Shown here one piece after another: positions 44,790 to 56,215 of a DNA stretch of 64,000 bases (position 1 is the first letter of the stretch; the number at the start of each line of letters is the position of its first letter). The position numbers were made by a program, and so were the translations under genes. The notes below the pieces were generated by a model. The model was not told the origin of the DNA, did not search any database, and saw nothing but the letters and a program-made list of their open reading frames with translations. Location: contig CM074769.1 in assembly GCA_037355855.1 (NCBI GenBank), forward strand, positions 1-64,000. The letters are read 5' to 3'. The stretch comes from Pseudo-nitzschia pungens. Lineage: Eukaryota; Bacillariophyta; Bacillariophyceae; Bacillariales; Bacillariaceae.

Positions 44790-45300
44790 TGTGAAATCTA
44801 CTACGTGTACTTCTTGTATTGGTTCTTGTTCGGATTTGGTGAGGCTAGTTCAAAGAAGAATGAGTGAAACGAATAGGGTGGTCTCCCTCAGAAGGATTCA
44901 CGGATTTCTCTGTTGTTCTCTGTAATAAGTATTACAGAAGGACTAAAATTACACGACGTGTACTATAATTATTATTTTTTTTTCGTACCGGTAATCTTAA
45001 TTCGTACGAAGTAATAGTATTTACCAAAAAAAGTTCCTCGTCGAGACTAGAGAGAGACTACACGAATAAAATGGCGCGCTTTAGCTATTGTCAGCAGTTA
45101 AACCAATCAAGTGATGAATGCTGTAAATTATTGTTACTGCATACAGTATATTACTAGAATTACACTAGGTCGAGGTACATTAAGTACAGGGCACTTAAGG
45201 AAGCAATTGCACGCTGCGCGCCACGAGGTGCTTAAAAGAGAGTGCGAGGTTCTTGTGACACTCGAATTCAACAAGAAACACATAAATTTCGATCATTGAA
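44790..45300. other. intergenic
   Basis: AT-rich sequence upstream of the tetraspan gene; no gene or repeat stands out. Confidence 0.35.
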
Positions 45301-45321
45301 ACAAAGAACAAAACACACGAA

Positions 45322-46236
45322 TAATAATAATAATATACGTATTTAAATAACTTTAATCACCAAAGGTGAAACTAAATTACTCAGTCTGTAACCAGACTTT
45401 AACGTCGCCTCCATCATAGAGTCAGGACCCCAAGTGGTAGAACGACAAATTTTCAAACAAACCTTGAACATCAAGCAGGGAAAAAGACAAACAAGTCCCA
45501 CAAAATAGGGACTTGAGAGAAAGTGAAATAGGAATGAAGATATTGGGATAAGATCCAGTATCAAAAGGGATGGGACAGGATAAGAAGCAGGATCAGAAGA
45601 CAAAACCAAGGTACAAAGTGTAATCAACCCTGAGGTCCAGTAAGCCAGGCTCTGAGAAGAGCAGCCTCTTGTTGGTATGGCTGCACTGGTGGGACAGGCG
45701 CTGCATACTGCTTCCTTGCAAGGTGGATGGTTGCAAGCCACTGCCGCTTGGCAGTCAGGGTGTAACCTTGTAGGACGTGGAAAGGGGTTTGTAACAGGGA
45801 GTGTGACTGGGGAAGTGCACCAGCTGCACCAATTGCCAATTCTGAGGTGATGGAAGCATCAAGAGATTGGTGTTGTTCAGCATCAAGGGTACCCCCAGGA
45901 CCATGGAGTCGTTCATTCCTATAAGTCCAAAGATCCCAGGAGGTAAGAAAGAACTGATGGATGATAGCTGTAGCCCAACGTTTGGGAGAGCGCTTGCTTC
46001 CAATGTGGGAGTAGTAGTCAGCCTGGATTTGGTACCAGCGAGGAGACCACCTACCAAGAAGCCAGTTGTGCCAACCAATAGTCCTCTGTGCCCTGACAGC
46101 AGAAGCAATTGCAAGTGAGTAGGATGATGGATAAATTCTCTGGCCCTTCCGAACTCTGGTGAGGAGATCCACAATGGCAACAGCCAATGATGGAGCAGTT
46201 TGTTCAGCTTCAAGCCTCTTCTGCAGTGGTCCCGTG
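45322..46236 (-). mobile_element. 5'-truncated non-LTR (LINE) retrotransposon insertion
   Basis: The insert is flanked by a 21-bp direct repeat (45301-45321 and 46237-46257, starting ACAAAGAACA and ending ACACACGAA). On the minus strand it ends in a TATTATTATTAT-type tail next to the left repeat, as expected for target-primed reverse transcription. It carries about 205 codons of the C-terminal end of a LINE-like second frame, which reads GWHNWLLGRWSPRWYQIQAD then RWATAIIHQFF and DLWTYRNERLHG. This W..LLGR.S..W..Q...RW...I...W.LW..RN...H pattern is common at the end of reverse-transcriptase proteins in diatoms (recall, not a search). The rest of the element, including the reverse transcriptase, is missing by 5' truncation. 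Confidence 0.75.
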
Positions 46237-46397
46237 ACAAAGAACAAAACACACGAAACAAAGAAAAAAAACAGCAACGAAAGCAATACCGGTAGCTTTC
46301 TTGTTTGCCATTGCGCTTTGAAGTGCAGCACAGTTGACAGTAAGATTACTCGTACTAGTCTTTGTTTCGCCTCAAACTTTTTGTCATCAAAAGACAT
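45624..46397 (-). pseudogene. LINE ORF2 C-terminal fragment in a chimeric open frame
   Basis: The open frame of 257 codons starts outside the LINE (46258-46397, host sequence coding MSFDDKKFEAKQ and a hydrophobic VLLSLLFFFFVSCVLFFV stretch). It crosses the 21-bp target duplication and continues into the LINE protein remnant up to the stop at 45624. The fusion is a by-product of the insertion. Whether it is transcribed is unknown; I treat it as a dead fragment. Confidence 0.55.
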
Positions 46398-46690
46398 GCA
46401 TAAAAGGGGGTTAGTTTATGATATATCCTTATGACTTACCAGCACGTGTATGCGTTGATATTGCTCGTCAGCAATCTTCGTAGGATTTAATCGACTCGTA
46501 GATAAATCGTCTTGTACTGCGTCTAATAACTGTCACGCGACCCAACGCGACCCAACGCGACCTATTTTCCAGAAAATCAAGCCTAAATTATGCCACGCGC
46601 AACCTTAACCTTGATTTTCGCGAGGTTTCTTCAAAGTTTTTCGCAACCCCCCCCACCTCGCGACAAAAATACGTCTAATAACTGATTTTC
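46258..46690. other. intergenic
   Basis: No gene. ACCCAACGCG is repeated at 46540-46560, and there is a C-run at 46647-46655. Confidence 0.3.
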
Positions 46691-46699
46691 GACCATTTT

Positions 46700-48140
46700 G
46701 ACCCAGGCTTGTCGCGTACGATTTGTACCATGCTACCATGCTAAGATACTATGCTACCGCCGGGGTCGGGTCAGTGCTGTACAATATGTACTATGACCGG
46801 ACGCCTGACCCAAACAGTTAATGCGCTAGCACACCTTTGAATTTAGTAATTAATAAGCGGAGCTACGCTACTACGCTACTCCGTACACTACGCTACTCCG
46901 TACGCTACCCGTACAATACAGTACTGGAGCTACAGAGCTCTATTATCTACGAGTTATCGGAACGATACGATACAGAGCTGAGCTGCGCTGATCCCCTGTA
47001 GCGCTGTATCCCCTGTAGCGCTGTATCCCCTGTAGCGCTGTAGCGCTGTATCCCCTCTATCCCCTGCAGCGCTGTAGCAGCAACGCATCGATAATACAGG
47101 GGGGGGGACAGCAAGCAGCAAGCAGCAAGCAGCAGCAACGCGTCGATAATACAGTGTGGGACAGCAAGCAGCAAGCAGCAGCAACGCGTCGATAATACAG
47201 GGGGGGGGACTGCAAGCAGCAAGCAGCAAGCAGCAGCAACGCGTCGATAATACAGGGGGGGGGGGACTGCAAGCAGCAAGCAGCAGCAACGCGTCGATAA
47301 TACAGGGGGGGACAGCTCTAACTCCAAAGATACTAGGGCCGTCGCGTACGATTTGTACCAATCGTACGTACCCCGAGTAAAGCACCTATTATGGTGTAGC
47401 TAAATGCTACACCAGGGTTAGGGTTGCTAATGCTACGAAATACCGGAGATGCTAACCTACCATGATACCATGCTAAGATACAATGCTACCGCCGGGGTCG
47501 GGTCATTGGTGTATAATATGTACTATGACCGGATACCTGACCCAGACAGTTACCCAACGCGCTAGCACACCTTTGAATCTATTTAAGCAGAGCTACGCTA
47601 CGCTACTCCGCACACACTACGCTACCCGTAGAATACAGTACTGGAGCTACAGAGCTCTGTTATTTTACGAGTTAGGGGAGCGCTGTCACGATACGATACA
47701 GAGCTACAGCGCTGTATCCCTGTAGCGCTGTATCCCTGTATCCCTGTAGCGCTGTAGCGCTGTATCCCTGTAGCGCTGTAGCGCTGTATCGCTGTATCCC
47801 TGTATCCCTGTAGCGCTGTATCCCTGTAGCGCTGTATCCCCTGTAGCGCTGTATCCCCTGTAGCGCTGTAGCAGCAACGCATCGATAATACAGGGGGGGG
47901 GGGACAGCAAGCAGCAAGCAGCAGCAACGCGTCGATAATACAGGGGGGGGACTGCAAGCAGCAAGCAGCAGCAACGCGTCGATAATACAGGGGGGGGGGG
48001 ACAGCAAGCAGCAAGCAGCAGCAACGCGTCGATAATACAGGGGGGGGACTGCAAGCAGCAAGCAGCAACGTGTCGATAATACAGGGGGGGGGGACAGCAA
48101 GCAGCAAGCAGCAGCAATGCGTCGATAATAAAGGGGGGGC
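46700..48140 (-). repeat. two inverted-orientation copies of composite repeat R1 (copies B and C)
   Basis: Relative to copy A (1231-2400) the order is reversed: 46703-46990 and 47340-47705 hold the core with TCGCGTACGATTTGTACC, CCGCCGGGGTCGGGTCA and GACCCAGACAGTT. Each core is followed by the TGTAGCGCTGTATCCC minisatellite (46990-47080 and 47700-47875). An array of about 45-50 bp units comes next, with GCAACGCGTCGATAATACAG followed by a G-run of 7-12 (47080-47310 and 47870-48140). The G-runs differ in length between units, as expected for unstable homopolymers. Open frames here are by-products of the repeat. Confidence 0.8.
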
Positions 48141-48144
48141 AAAA

Positions 48145-48552
48145 AATTCGAATTTTCGCAGTACAAACTGTACAGGAATATCAGTGGAAAAAAAAAATCG
48201 ATCCTATGGTAAGGTTTACCGGTAATATTTTACTTCTACTTGTATTTATTACGAAGTAGTAGTACTGTATTTGGTATCTTTTACGTCATTATGACAATAT
48301 GGGTGTCAATAAGGACCCGACCCGACGACACCCACCGGTTGAGCCAATGAAAAAATTTGAATTTTTGCAGTACAAACTGTACAGGAATATCAGTAGAAAA
48401 AAATTCGATCCTATGGTAATCTTACGTACCGGTACTCGTACGTCATTACGACAATATTATTTGATTTATTATTATTATTATTTTTTGGTATCTTTTACGT
48501 CATTATGACAATATGGGTGTCAAAAACGACCCGACCCGACGACACCCACTCT
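48145..48552. repeat. tandem duplication of a ~200-bp unit
   Basis: The words CAGTACAAACTGTACAGGAA, TCGATCCTATGGTAA, TTTTACGTCATTATGACAAT and GACCCGACCCGACGACACCC occur in the same order in 48149-48335 and 48350-48545. No coding content. Confidence 0.7.
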
Positions 48553-49020
48553 GTATTACGGTAATTCACTGTATTTTTCTTTTGCAAATCACTGTATTTT
48601 AAATCACTGTATTTTGCTCCTTCCCGTAATCACTATCACTTTTTTTGTGCTCCACTCACTATTTTCTTCAGGAATAACACAAATCACTGCTGTTTCGATT
48701 CACAATCCGACTTATTTTGAGTAGAGTTGCTTTATTGCACTCCGTTCGAGAACGCAGAGAACCCACCCTACGGTAGGCTCTTTTGCTCATTGTATTTTAG
48801 TCCGAATAACCTCCTTGAAGTGGTACAAGAAGGAATACCGATTGGTAAACACTTCAACACGGTCAAGTTCTTGGTTTTCGCGTCGAGGATTAAGAAGAGA
48901 ACGTCAGTGTTCTTCGTTTCCCGCCCTTCTCCCTACTATCTATTCCTAGCCGGTAAGTGATCAGTTGATTCCGTTTATTTCAATCGAAGCCTTCGTTCCT
49001 TTCAATGACCTCACGATCCT
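48553..49020. other. intergenic with AATCACTGTATTTT words
   Basis: A few copies of TCACTGTATTTT at 48565-48620; otherwise unremarkable. No gene seen. Confidence 0.35.
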
Positions 49021-50870
49021 ATGATAATCATTCCTCTTTCGATCGATTCCAAGCCTGTGTACATTCCCCCTACGATCGATTCTATCGGATCGATTCAACC
49101 CTACGATTCATCGGATCCAAGCCGCCTTCTCCTACGATTCATCAGATCGATTCAACCCCACGATTCATCAGATCCATCCCAAACACCGATCGATTCAGCA
49201 ACCCTACTACGATTCATCCCAAACCCCGATCGATCGATTCAGCAACCCTACTATGATTCATCCCAAACCCCGATCGATTCAGCAACCCTACTATGATTCA
49301 TCCCAAACCCCGATCGATTCAGCAACCCTACTATGATTCATCCCAAACCCCGATCGATTCAGAAACCCTACTACGATTCATCCCAAACCCCGATCGATTC
49401 AGTAACCCTACGATTCACCCCAAACCCCGATCGATTCAGCAAGAACCCTACTACGATTCATCCCAAACCCCGATCGATTCAGCAATCCTACTACGATTCA
49501 TCCCAGACCCCGATCGATTCAGCAACCCTACTATGATTCATCCCAAACCCCGATCGATTCAGCAACCCTACGATTCACCCCAAACCCCGATCGATTCAGC
49601 AAGAACCCTACTACGATTCATCCCAAACCCCGATCGATTCAGCAACCCAAACCCCGATCGATTCAGCAAGAACCCTACTACGATTCATCCCAAACCCCGA
49701 TCGATCGATTCAGCAACCCTACTATGATTCATCCCAAACCCCGATCGATTCAGCAACCCTACTATGATTCATCCCAAACCCCGATCGATTCAGAAACCCT
49801 ACTACGATTCATCCCAAACCCCGATCGATTCAGTAACCCTACGATTCACCCCAAACCCCGATCGATTCAGCAAGAACCCTACTACGATTCATCCCAAACC
49901 CCGATCGATTCAGCAATCCTACTACGATTCATCCCAGACCCCGATCGATTCAGCAACCCTACTATGATTCATCCCAAACCCCGATCGATTCAGCAACCCT
50001 ACGATTCACCCCAAACCCCGATCGATTCAGCAAGAACCCTACTACGATTCATCCCAAACCCCGATCGATTCAGCAACCCAAACCCCGATCGATTCAGCAA
50101 GAACCCTACTACGATTCATCCCAAACCCCGATCGATTCAGCAACCCTACTACGATTTTTCCAAACCCCGATCGATTCAGCAACCCTACGATTTTTCCAAA
50201 CCCCGATCGATTCAGCAACCCTACTACGATTCACCCCAAACATCCCAAACCCCGATCGATTCAGCAACCCTACGATTTTTCCAAACCCCGATCGATTCAG
50301 CAACCCTACTACGATTCACCCCAAACATCCCAAACCCCGATCGATTCAGCAACCCTACTACGATTTTTCCAAACCCCGATCGATTCAGCAACCCTACTAC
50401 GAACCCCGATCGATTCAGCAACCCTACTATGATTCATCCCAAACCCCGATCGATTCAGCAACCCTACTACGATTCACCCCAAACATCCCAAACCCCGATC
50501 GATTCAGCAACCCTACTACGAACCCCGATCGATTCAGCAACCCTACTACGAACCCCGATCGATTCAGCAACCCTACTACGAACCCCGATCGATTCAGCAA
50601 CCCTACTATGATTCATCCCAATCCCCGATCGATTCAGCAACCCTACGATTTTTCCAAACCCCGATCGATTCAGCAACCCTACGATTTTTCCAAACCCCGA
50701 TCGATTCAGCAACCCTACTACGATTCACCCCAAACATCCCAAACCCCGATCGATTCAGCAACCCTACTACGATTCACCCCAAACATCCCAAACCCCGATC
50801 GGTTCAGCAACCCTACTATGATTCATCATCCGATTGATTGAACCCTACGATTCATCCCAAGCCCCAAGAA
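49021..50870. repeat. minisatellite of ~40-bp units with a 431-bp higher-order duplication
   Basis: The units contain CCCCGATCGATTCAGCAACC and CTACTACGATTCATCCCAAA and vary from about 25 to 43 bp by loss of internal pieces. A 431-bp stretch of variant units starting at 49293 recurs from 49724 in the same order. The 50154-50830 part is a different mixture (TTTTTCCAAACC and CACCCCAAACAT variants). Long open frames here only reflect the unit. Confidence 0.9.
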
Positions 50871-51136
50871 TGGAGCTGATCTTTTATTACTAATATTAAA
50901 CGATAATTTAAAGTAGGCCTCAGCGTTGTAGATCTCCCTTGTACTAACTCGACGCGTTCTTTATCTCCCTTGTAACTGGATGCGTTGTTCCTCTCCCGTC
51001 ATCCCCTACAATCCTTCAATTTAAAGTAGGCCGTACTAGCGTTGTAGATGTTCCACTGGATGCGTTGTGTTTGTCTCCCTTCATTCCCTACGATCCTTCA
51101 ATCCAAGCTGGAGGTTTGTTTGTTTACAACCCCAAC

Positions 51137-51896
51137 AAAGCAGCAAGCAAAGCAGCAAGCAAAGCAGCAAGCAAAGCAGCAAGCAAAGCAGCAAGCAAAG
51201 CAGCAAGCAAAGCAGCAAGCAAAGCAGCAAGCAAAGCAGCAAGCAAAGCAGCAAGCAAAGCAGCAAGCAAAGCAGCAAGCAAAGCAGCAAGCAAAGCAGC
51301 AAGCAAAGCAGCAAGCAAAGCAGCAAGCAAAGCAGCAAGCAAAGCAGCAAGCAAAGCAGCAAGCAAAGCAGCAAGCAAAGCAGCAAGCAAAGCAGCAAGC
51401 AAAGCAGCAAGCAAAGCAGCAAGCAAAGCAGCAAGCAAAGCAGCAAGCAAAGCAGCAAGCAAAGCAGCAAGCAAAGCAGCAAGCAAAGCAGCAAGCAAAG
51501 CAGCAAGCAAAGCAGCAAGCAAAGCAGCAAGCAAAGCAGCAAGCAAAGCAGCAAGCAAAGCAGCAAGCAAAGCAGCAAGCAAAGCAGCAAGCAAAGCAGC
51601 AAGCAAAGCAGCAAGCAAAGCAGCAAGCAAAGCAGCAAGCAAAGCAGCAAGCAAAGCAGCAAGCAAAGCAGCAAGCAAAGCAGCAAGCAAAGCAGCAAGC
51701 AAAGCAGCAAGCAAAGCAGCAAGCAAAGCAGCAAGCAAAGCAGCAAGCAAAGCAGCAAGCAAAGCAGCAAGCAAAGCAGCAAGCAAAGCAGCAAGCAAAG
51801 CAGCAAGCAAAGCAGCAAGCAAAGCAGCAAGCAAAGCAGCAAGCAAAGCAGCAAGCAAAGCAGCAAGCAAAGCAGCAAGCAAAGCAGCAAGCAAAG
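51137..51896. repeat. perfect 12-bp tandem array, ~63 copies
   Basis: About 760 bp of the unit AAAGCAGCAAGC without any change that I can see. Because the unit is a multiple of three without stop codons, five of six frames stay open (KQQA, AASK, SKQS, and LLCL, ACCF, LAAL types). These are not genes. Confidence 0.95.
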
Positions 51897-51904
51897 CTAA
51901 ACAC

Positions 51905-52430
51905 TATGTAGATCTGGTACAAGTTCTACATACAAGGCCCAGCAGCATCCTGTTAAGTGTCCCCCTTAGCAAAGTATAGTTCGGTTAATTAGTTAGCACC
52001 CCCTGTAGATCTCCCAATATTGCTCTGATAAGAGCTAGGGTATGTAGATCTGGTACAAGTTCTACATACAAGGCCCAGCATCCTGCTTAGCATCATGTTA
52101 AGTGTCCCCCTTAGCACAGTAGAGTTCGGTTAAGTAGTTAGCACCCCCTGTAGATCTCCTAATATTAATCTGCTAAGAGCTAAGGTATGTAGATTTAGTA
52201 CAAGTTCTACATAGAAAGCCCAGCATCCTCATGCTCAGCATCCTATTAAGTGTCCCCCTTAGCACAGTACTAGAGTTCGGTTATTCAGTTAGCACCCCCT
52301 GCAGATCTCCCAATATTGATCTGATAAGTGATAGGGTATGTAGATCTGGTACAAATTCTACTACAAGGGCCCAGCATCCTGCTTAGCATCCTGTTCAGTT
52401 AGAATCTTGTAGATATTCTAACATGGTATT
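51905..52430. repeat. tandem repeat, ~130-150 bp unit, ~3.7 copies
   Basis: Each unit contains TGTAGATCTGGTACAAGTTC, CCCAGCATCCTG, AAGTGTCCCCCTTAGCA, GTTCGGTTA and TTAGCACCCCCTGTAGATCT. Unit starts lie near 51907, 52039, 52187 and 52336. No coding content. Confidence 0.8.
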
Positions 52431-52515
52431 CATCTCTTAAGAGCTAAGGTATGTAACTATGATACATATCTATCCTATTGGAGGGCCCTAGTACCATCCA
52501 GTACCATCCCAAAGT

Positions 52516-53928
52516 ACATCAAATAGATGTGACATCCAAAGTATTGGGTGTTTCTGACTCAGACTTTTTTCAGAGTCCTGACCATACATAGGGTGAGGAC
52601 TATTGGCACTGGAATGGTGGAAATAATCCATTTCTGAATTTAGATAGGTCATTTTGTATATTTTCTAGTGAAATATGCCAGTACTGGAGGAAATGTGCAT
52701 TAAATAGATGTGACATCCAAAGTATTGGGTCTTGCTCACTCAGACTTTTTTCGTAGTCCCAAGCATACATAGAGGGAGGACTATTGGCGCTGGAATGGTG
52801 GAAATATTCCATTTCTGAATTTAGATAGGTCATTTTGTATATTTTCTAGTGAAATATGCCAGTACTGGAGGAAATATGCATCAAATAGATGTGACATCCA
52901 AAGTATTGGGTCTTGCTCACTCAGACTTTTTTCGTAGTCCCAAGCATACATAGAGGGAGGACTATTGGCGCTGGAATGGTGGAAATATTCCATTTCTGAA
53001 TTTAGATAGGTCATTTTGTATATTTTCTAGTGAAATATGCCGGTACTGGAGGAAATATGCATTAAATAGATGTGACATCCAAAGTATTGGGTCTTGCTCA
53101 CTCAGACTTTTTTCAGAGTCCCAAGCATACATAGGGTGAGGACTATTGACCCTGGAACGGTGGAAATATTCCATTTCTGAATTTACATAGGTCATATTGT
53201 CTATTTTCTAGTGAAATATGCCAGTACTGGAGGAAATATGCATCAAATAGATGTGACATCCAAAGTATTGGGTGTTTCTCACTCAGACTTTTTTCATAGT
53301 CCCAAGCATACATAGGGTGAGGACTATTGACCCTGGAATGGTGGAAATATTCCATTTCTGAATTTACATAGGTCATATTGTCTATTTTCTAGTGAAATAT
53401 GCCAGTACTGGAGGAAATATGCATCAAATAGATGTGACATCCAAAGTATTGGGTCTTGCTCACTCAGACTTTTTTCGTAGTCCCAAGCATACATAGAGGG
53501 AGGACTATTGGCGCTGGAATGGTGGAAATATTCCATTTCTGAATTTAGATAGGTCATTTTGTATATTTTCTAGTGAAATATGCCGGTACTGGAGGAAATA
53601 TGCATTAAATAGATGTGACATCCAAAGTATTGGGTCTTGCTCACTCAGACTTTTTTCAGAGTCCCAAGCATACATAGGGTGAGGACTATTGACCCTGGAA
53701 CGGTGGAAATATTCCATTTCTGAATTTACATAGGTCATATTGTCTATTTTCTAGTGAAATATGCCAGTACTGGAGGAAATATGCATCAAATAGATGTGAC
53801 ATCCAAAGTATTGGGTGTTTCTCACTCAGACTTTTTTCATAGTCCCAAGCATACATAGGGTGAGGACTATTGACCCTGGAATGGTGGAAATATTCCATGT
53901 ATTGATTTACATAACTCATTTTATAGTT
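52516..53928. repeat. 181-bp satellite, ~7.8 copies, with probable 543-bp higher-order unit
   Basis: Unit landmarks are AAATAGATGTGACATCCAAA, GTATTGGGTCTTGCTCAC, CAGACTTTTTTC, ACATAG(A/G)GGGAGGACTATT and AAATATGCCAGTACTGGAGG, repeating every 181 bp. Units 3 and 6 (starting near 52880 and 53423) read the same, as do units 4 and 7, so groups of three (543 bp) appear to have been duplicated. Each unit holds a 77-codon open frame on the minus strand, but the frame is only the satellite. Confidence 0.92.
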
Positions 53929-54336
53929 TAGTAGTTACTTTTAGTGTATTTTTTAGTGTCTTTTTGCTGATTTGCGAACGGATGTCTGTCCTTTTTCCGC
54001 TGCTTTTCGAACCAGTGTCTGTCCTTTGTCCTTTTTCTTCGTCGGTGCACCAGGTTTTGGGGTACAATATTCTTGGCAGGAATTAACCTTACGTAATATT
54101 CTTGGCAGTAATTAACCTTGCGTAATTACTACAGAATTGCTATCAGCTGTCCCCGGGTTTCAGTAGAAATTAGTAGTCGGGGACGTAGAACCGGGGGACA
54201 GCTGATAAGAATTCTGTAGTAGTCAAAAAGTCAAAAATTATGGCGCGGACTGAAAATGCTGCAAACCGCATACCGTATGAGTAAAAAAGCAAGCAAAAAC
54301 TGCACATAAAATGTGTGTGCCAAACTTCACAAAATT
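53929..54336. repeat. spacer with long imperfect palindrome
   Basis: Between two tandem arrays. It contains an inverted repeat with arms 54128-54160 (ACTACAGAATT..ATCAGCTGTCCCC) and 54188-54222, separated by about 27 bases. ATATTCTTGGCAG is also duplicated at 54067-54115. No gene. Confidence 0.6.
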
Positions 54337-55435
54337 ACTGAAATACAATCCGACAGTGAGTCAACTGCATCAAGATTGGACGGGGGTATCGATCATGGAG
54401 TTCACTTCTAACTATGCATTTAATTACCTGCTTGCTCCTCATAGGGAAGAATACACAGAACGCAACTGAAATACGATATGACGGGAACTGAAATACGATA
54501 CGACGGACGATACGACGGACGATACGACGGACGATACGACAGTCTATACAATGGGAACTGAAATACAATCCGACAGTGAGTGAACTGCATCAAGATTGGA
54601 CGGGGGTATCGATCATGGAGTTCACTTCTAACTATGCATTTAATTACCTGCTTGCTCCTCGTAGGGAAGAATACACAGAACGCAACTGAAATACGATATG
54701 ACGGGAACTGAAATACGATACGACGGACGATACGACGGACGATACGACAGACGATACAATGGGAACTGAAATACAATCTGACAGTGAGTGAACTGCATCA
54801 AGATTGGACGGGGGTATCGATCATGGAGTTCACTTCTAACCATGCATTTAATTGCCTGCTGCTTGCTCCTGGTAGGGATGAATACACTGAACGCAACTGC
54901 TGAAATACGATGTGACGGGAACTGGAATACGATGCAACGGCAACTGAAATACAATCCGACGGTGAGTGAACTGCATCAAGATTCTTGGGGGTATCGATCA
55001 TGGAGTTCACTTCTAACCATGCATTTAATTGCCTGCTTGCTCCTGGTAGGGAAGAACATACTGAACGCAACTGAAATACGATGCAACGGGAACTGAATAT
55101 GATTGGACGGGAACTGGAATACGATTGGACGGGAACTGAAATACAATCCGACGGTGAGTGAACTGCATCAAGATTGGACGGGGGTATCGATCATGGAGTT
55201 CACTTCTAACCATGCATTTAATTGCCTGCTGCTTGCTCCTGGTAGGGATGAATACACTGAACGCAACTGCTGAAATACGATACGACGGGAACTGAATACA
55301 AAAATATGATGTGATGGGAACTGAAATAGAATGCGACGGTAAATACAATGCAACGGCAACTGAAATACGATGCAACGGCAACTGAAATACGATGCAATGG
55401 CAACTCAAATAGGATGCAACAGCCACTTAAATACA
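54337..55435. repeat. tandem repeat, ~180-220 bp unit, ~5 copies
   Basis: Unit starts (ACTGAAATACAATC) lie near 54337, 54557, 54765, 54943 and 55135. Each has AACTGCATCAAGATT, GGGGGTATCGATCATGGAGT, TCACTTCTAAC and GCTTGCTCCTGGTAGGGA. Length differences come from the number of GATACGACGG-type steps at the end of the unit. Confidence 0.85.
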
Positions 55436-55870
55436 ACGTTGATTTTCGCAACCACATTTGAATTGTTTCAGAATAGTAGGACGTTGATTTTCGCAACCCC
55501 ATAGACTGATTTTCGCAACCACATAGGAAGTAATTCAGTATAGTAAGAGGTTGCGTTTCACAACCACAGAGTCTGATTTTCGCAACCACATAGGAAGTAT
55601 TTCAGAATAGTAAGAGGTTGCGTTTCACAACCACGGAGTCTGCGTTTCGCAACCACGGAGTCTGATTTTCGCAACCACGTTGATATTGTTTCAGAATAGT
55701 ATAGGTTGCTTTTCGCAACCACGGAGTCTGATTTTCGCAACCACATAGGAAGTAATTCAGAATAGTAAGAGGTTGCGTTTCACAACCACAGAGTCTGATT
55801 TTCGCAACCACGGAGTCTGCGTTTCACAACCACGGAGTCTGATTTTCGCAACCCCCTGGCGCGACCCAAA
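55436..55870. repeat. tandem repeat with TTTTCGCAACCAC core
   Basis: About ten copies of (GATTTTCGCAACCAC / GCGTTTCACAACCAC) spaced 25-60 bp, interleaved with TTTCAGAATAGTA(A)G. It follows directly on the preceding array. Confidence 0.8.
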
Positions 55871-56215
55871 CCGCGCAATAACCTTGAACGTATAGGTTGT
55901 GCAACGCAAGGTGATGCAAACATATGTCGTGTTAAATTTGCACACAAATGAGGTTGCCACGGGGGGTCGCTACGGGGTTGCGTGACATTTATCAGACGTG
56001 CGTACTGAAAAATAAGGGAAAGCATTAACAATAATAACACGTATATCCCTGGCAAATGGTGAGACTACAGTGGACTGTTCAAGGTCTATTGCATACACTT
56101 AGTCACTACAAGGTACTTCCCTAGAGGTACATCGGAATCGATCGAAAGGGGAGGGCATGATAGGTGTTTTAATTTAGAGCATAAAAGAAAGAGTGAATAT
56201 ATCGTGGCAGGAGCT
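55871..56215. other. non-repetitive spacer
   Basis: No gene or clear repeat seen between the tandem arrays and repeat R1 copy D. Confidence 0.3.

Noticed and set aside
47400..47425. Telomere-like GGGTTAGGG
   Set aside because: Only two short units inside repeat R1, also present in other R1 copies; not a telomere.
47000..48166. Minus-strand frames rich in YYRRVAAACCLL
   Set aside because: They follow the R1 minisatellite with G-runs of variable length, which would break any real frame.
49005..50841. Long plus-strand frames rich in PKPRSIQQPYYDS
   Set aside because: Products of the 40-bp minisatellite; the frame is kept only by the unit lengths.
49020..50870. Regularly spaced repeats that could suggest a CRISPR array
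   Set aside because: Spacing pieces are themselves repeats, not unique spacers; eukaryotic context; no cas-like genes.
51065..51979. Open frames of 250-300 codons in five frames
   Set aside because: All are translations of the 12-bp tandem array; no start context, no flanking coding signal.
52600..53919. Seven 77-codon minus-strand frames that look like a gene family
   Set aside because: They recur every 181 bp because the DNA is a satellite; no promoter, intron or conserved protein motif is seen.
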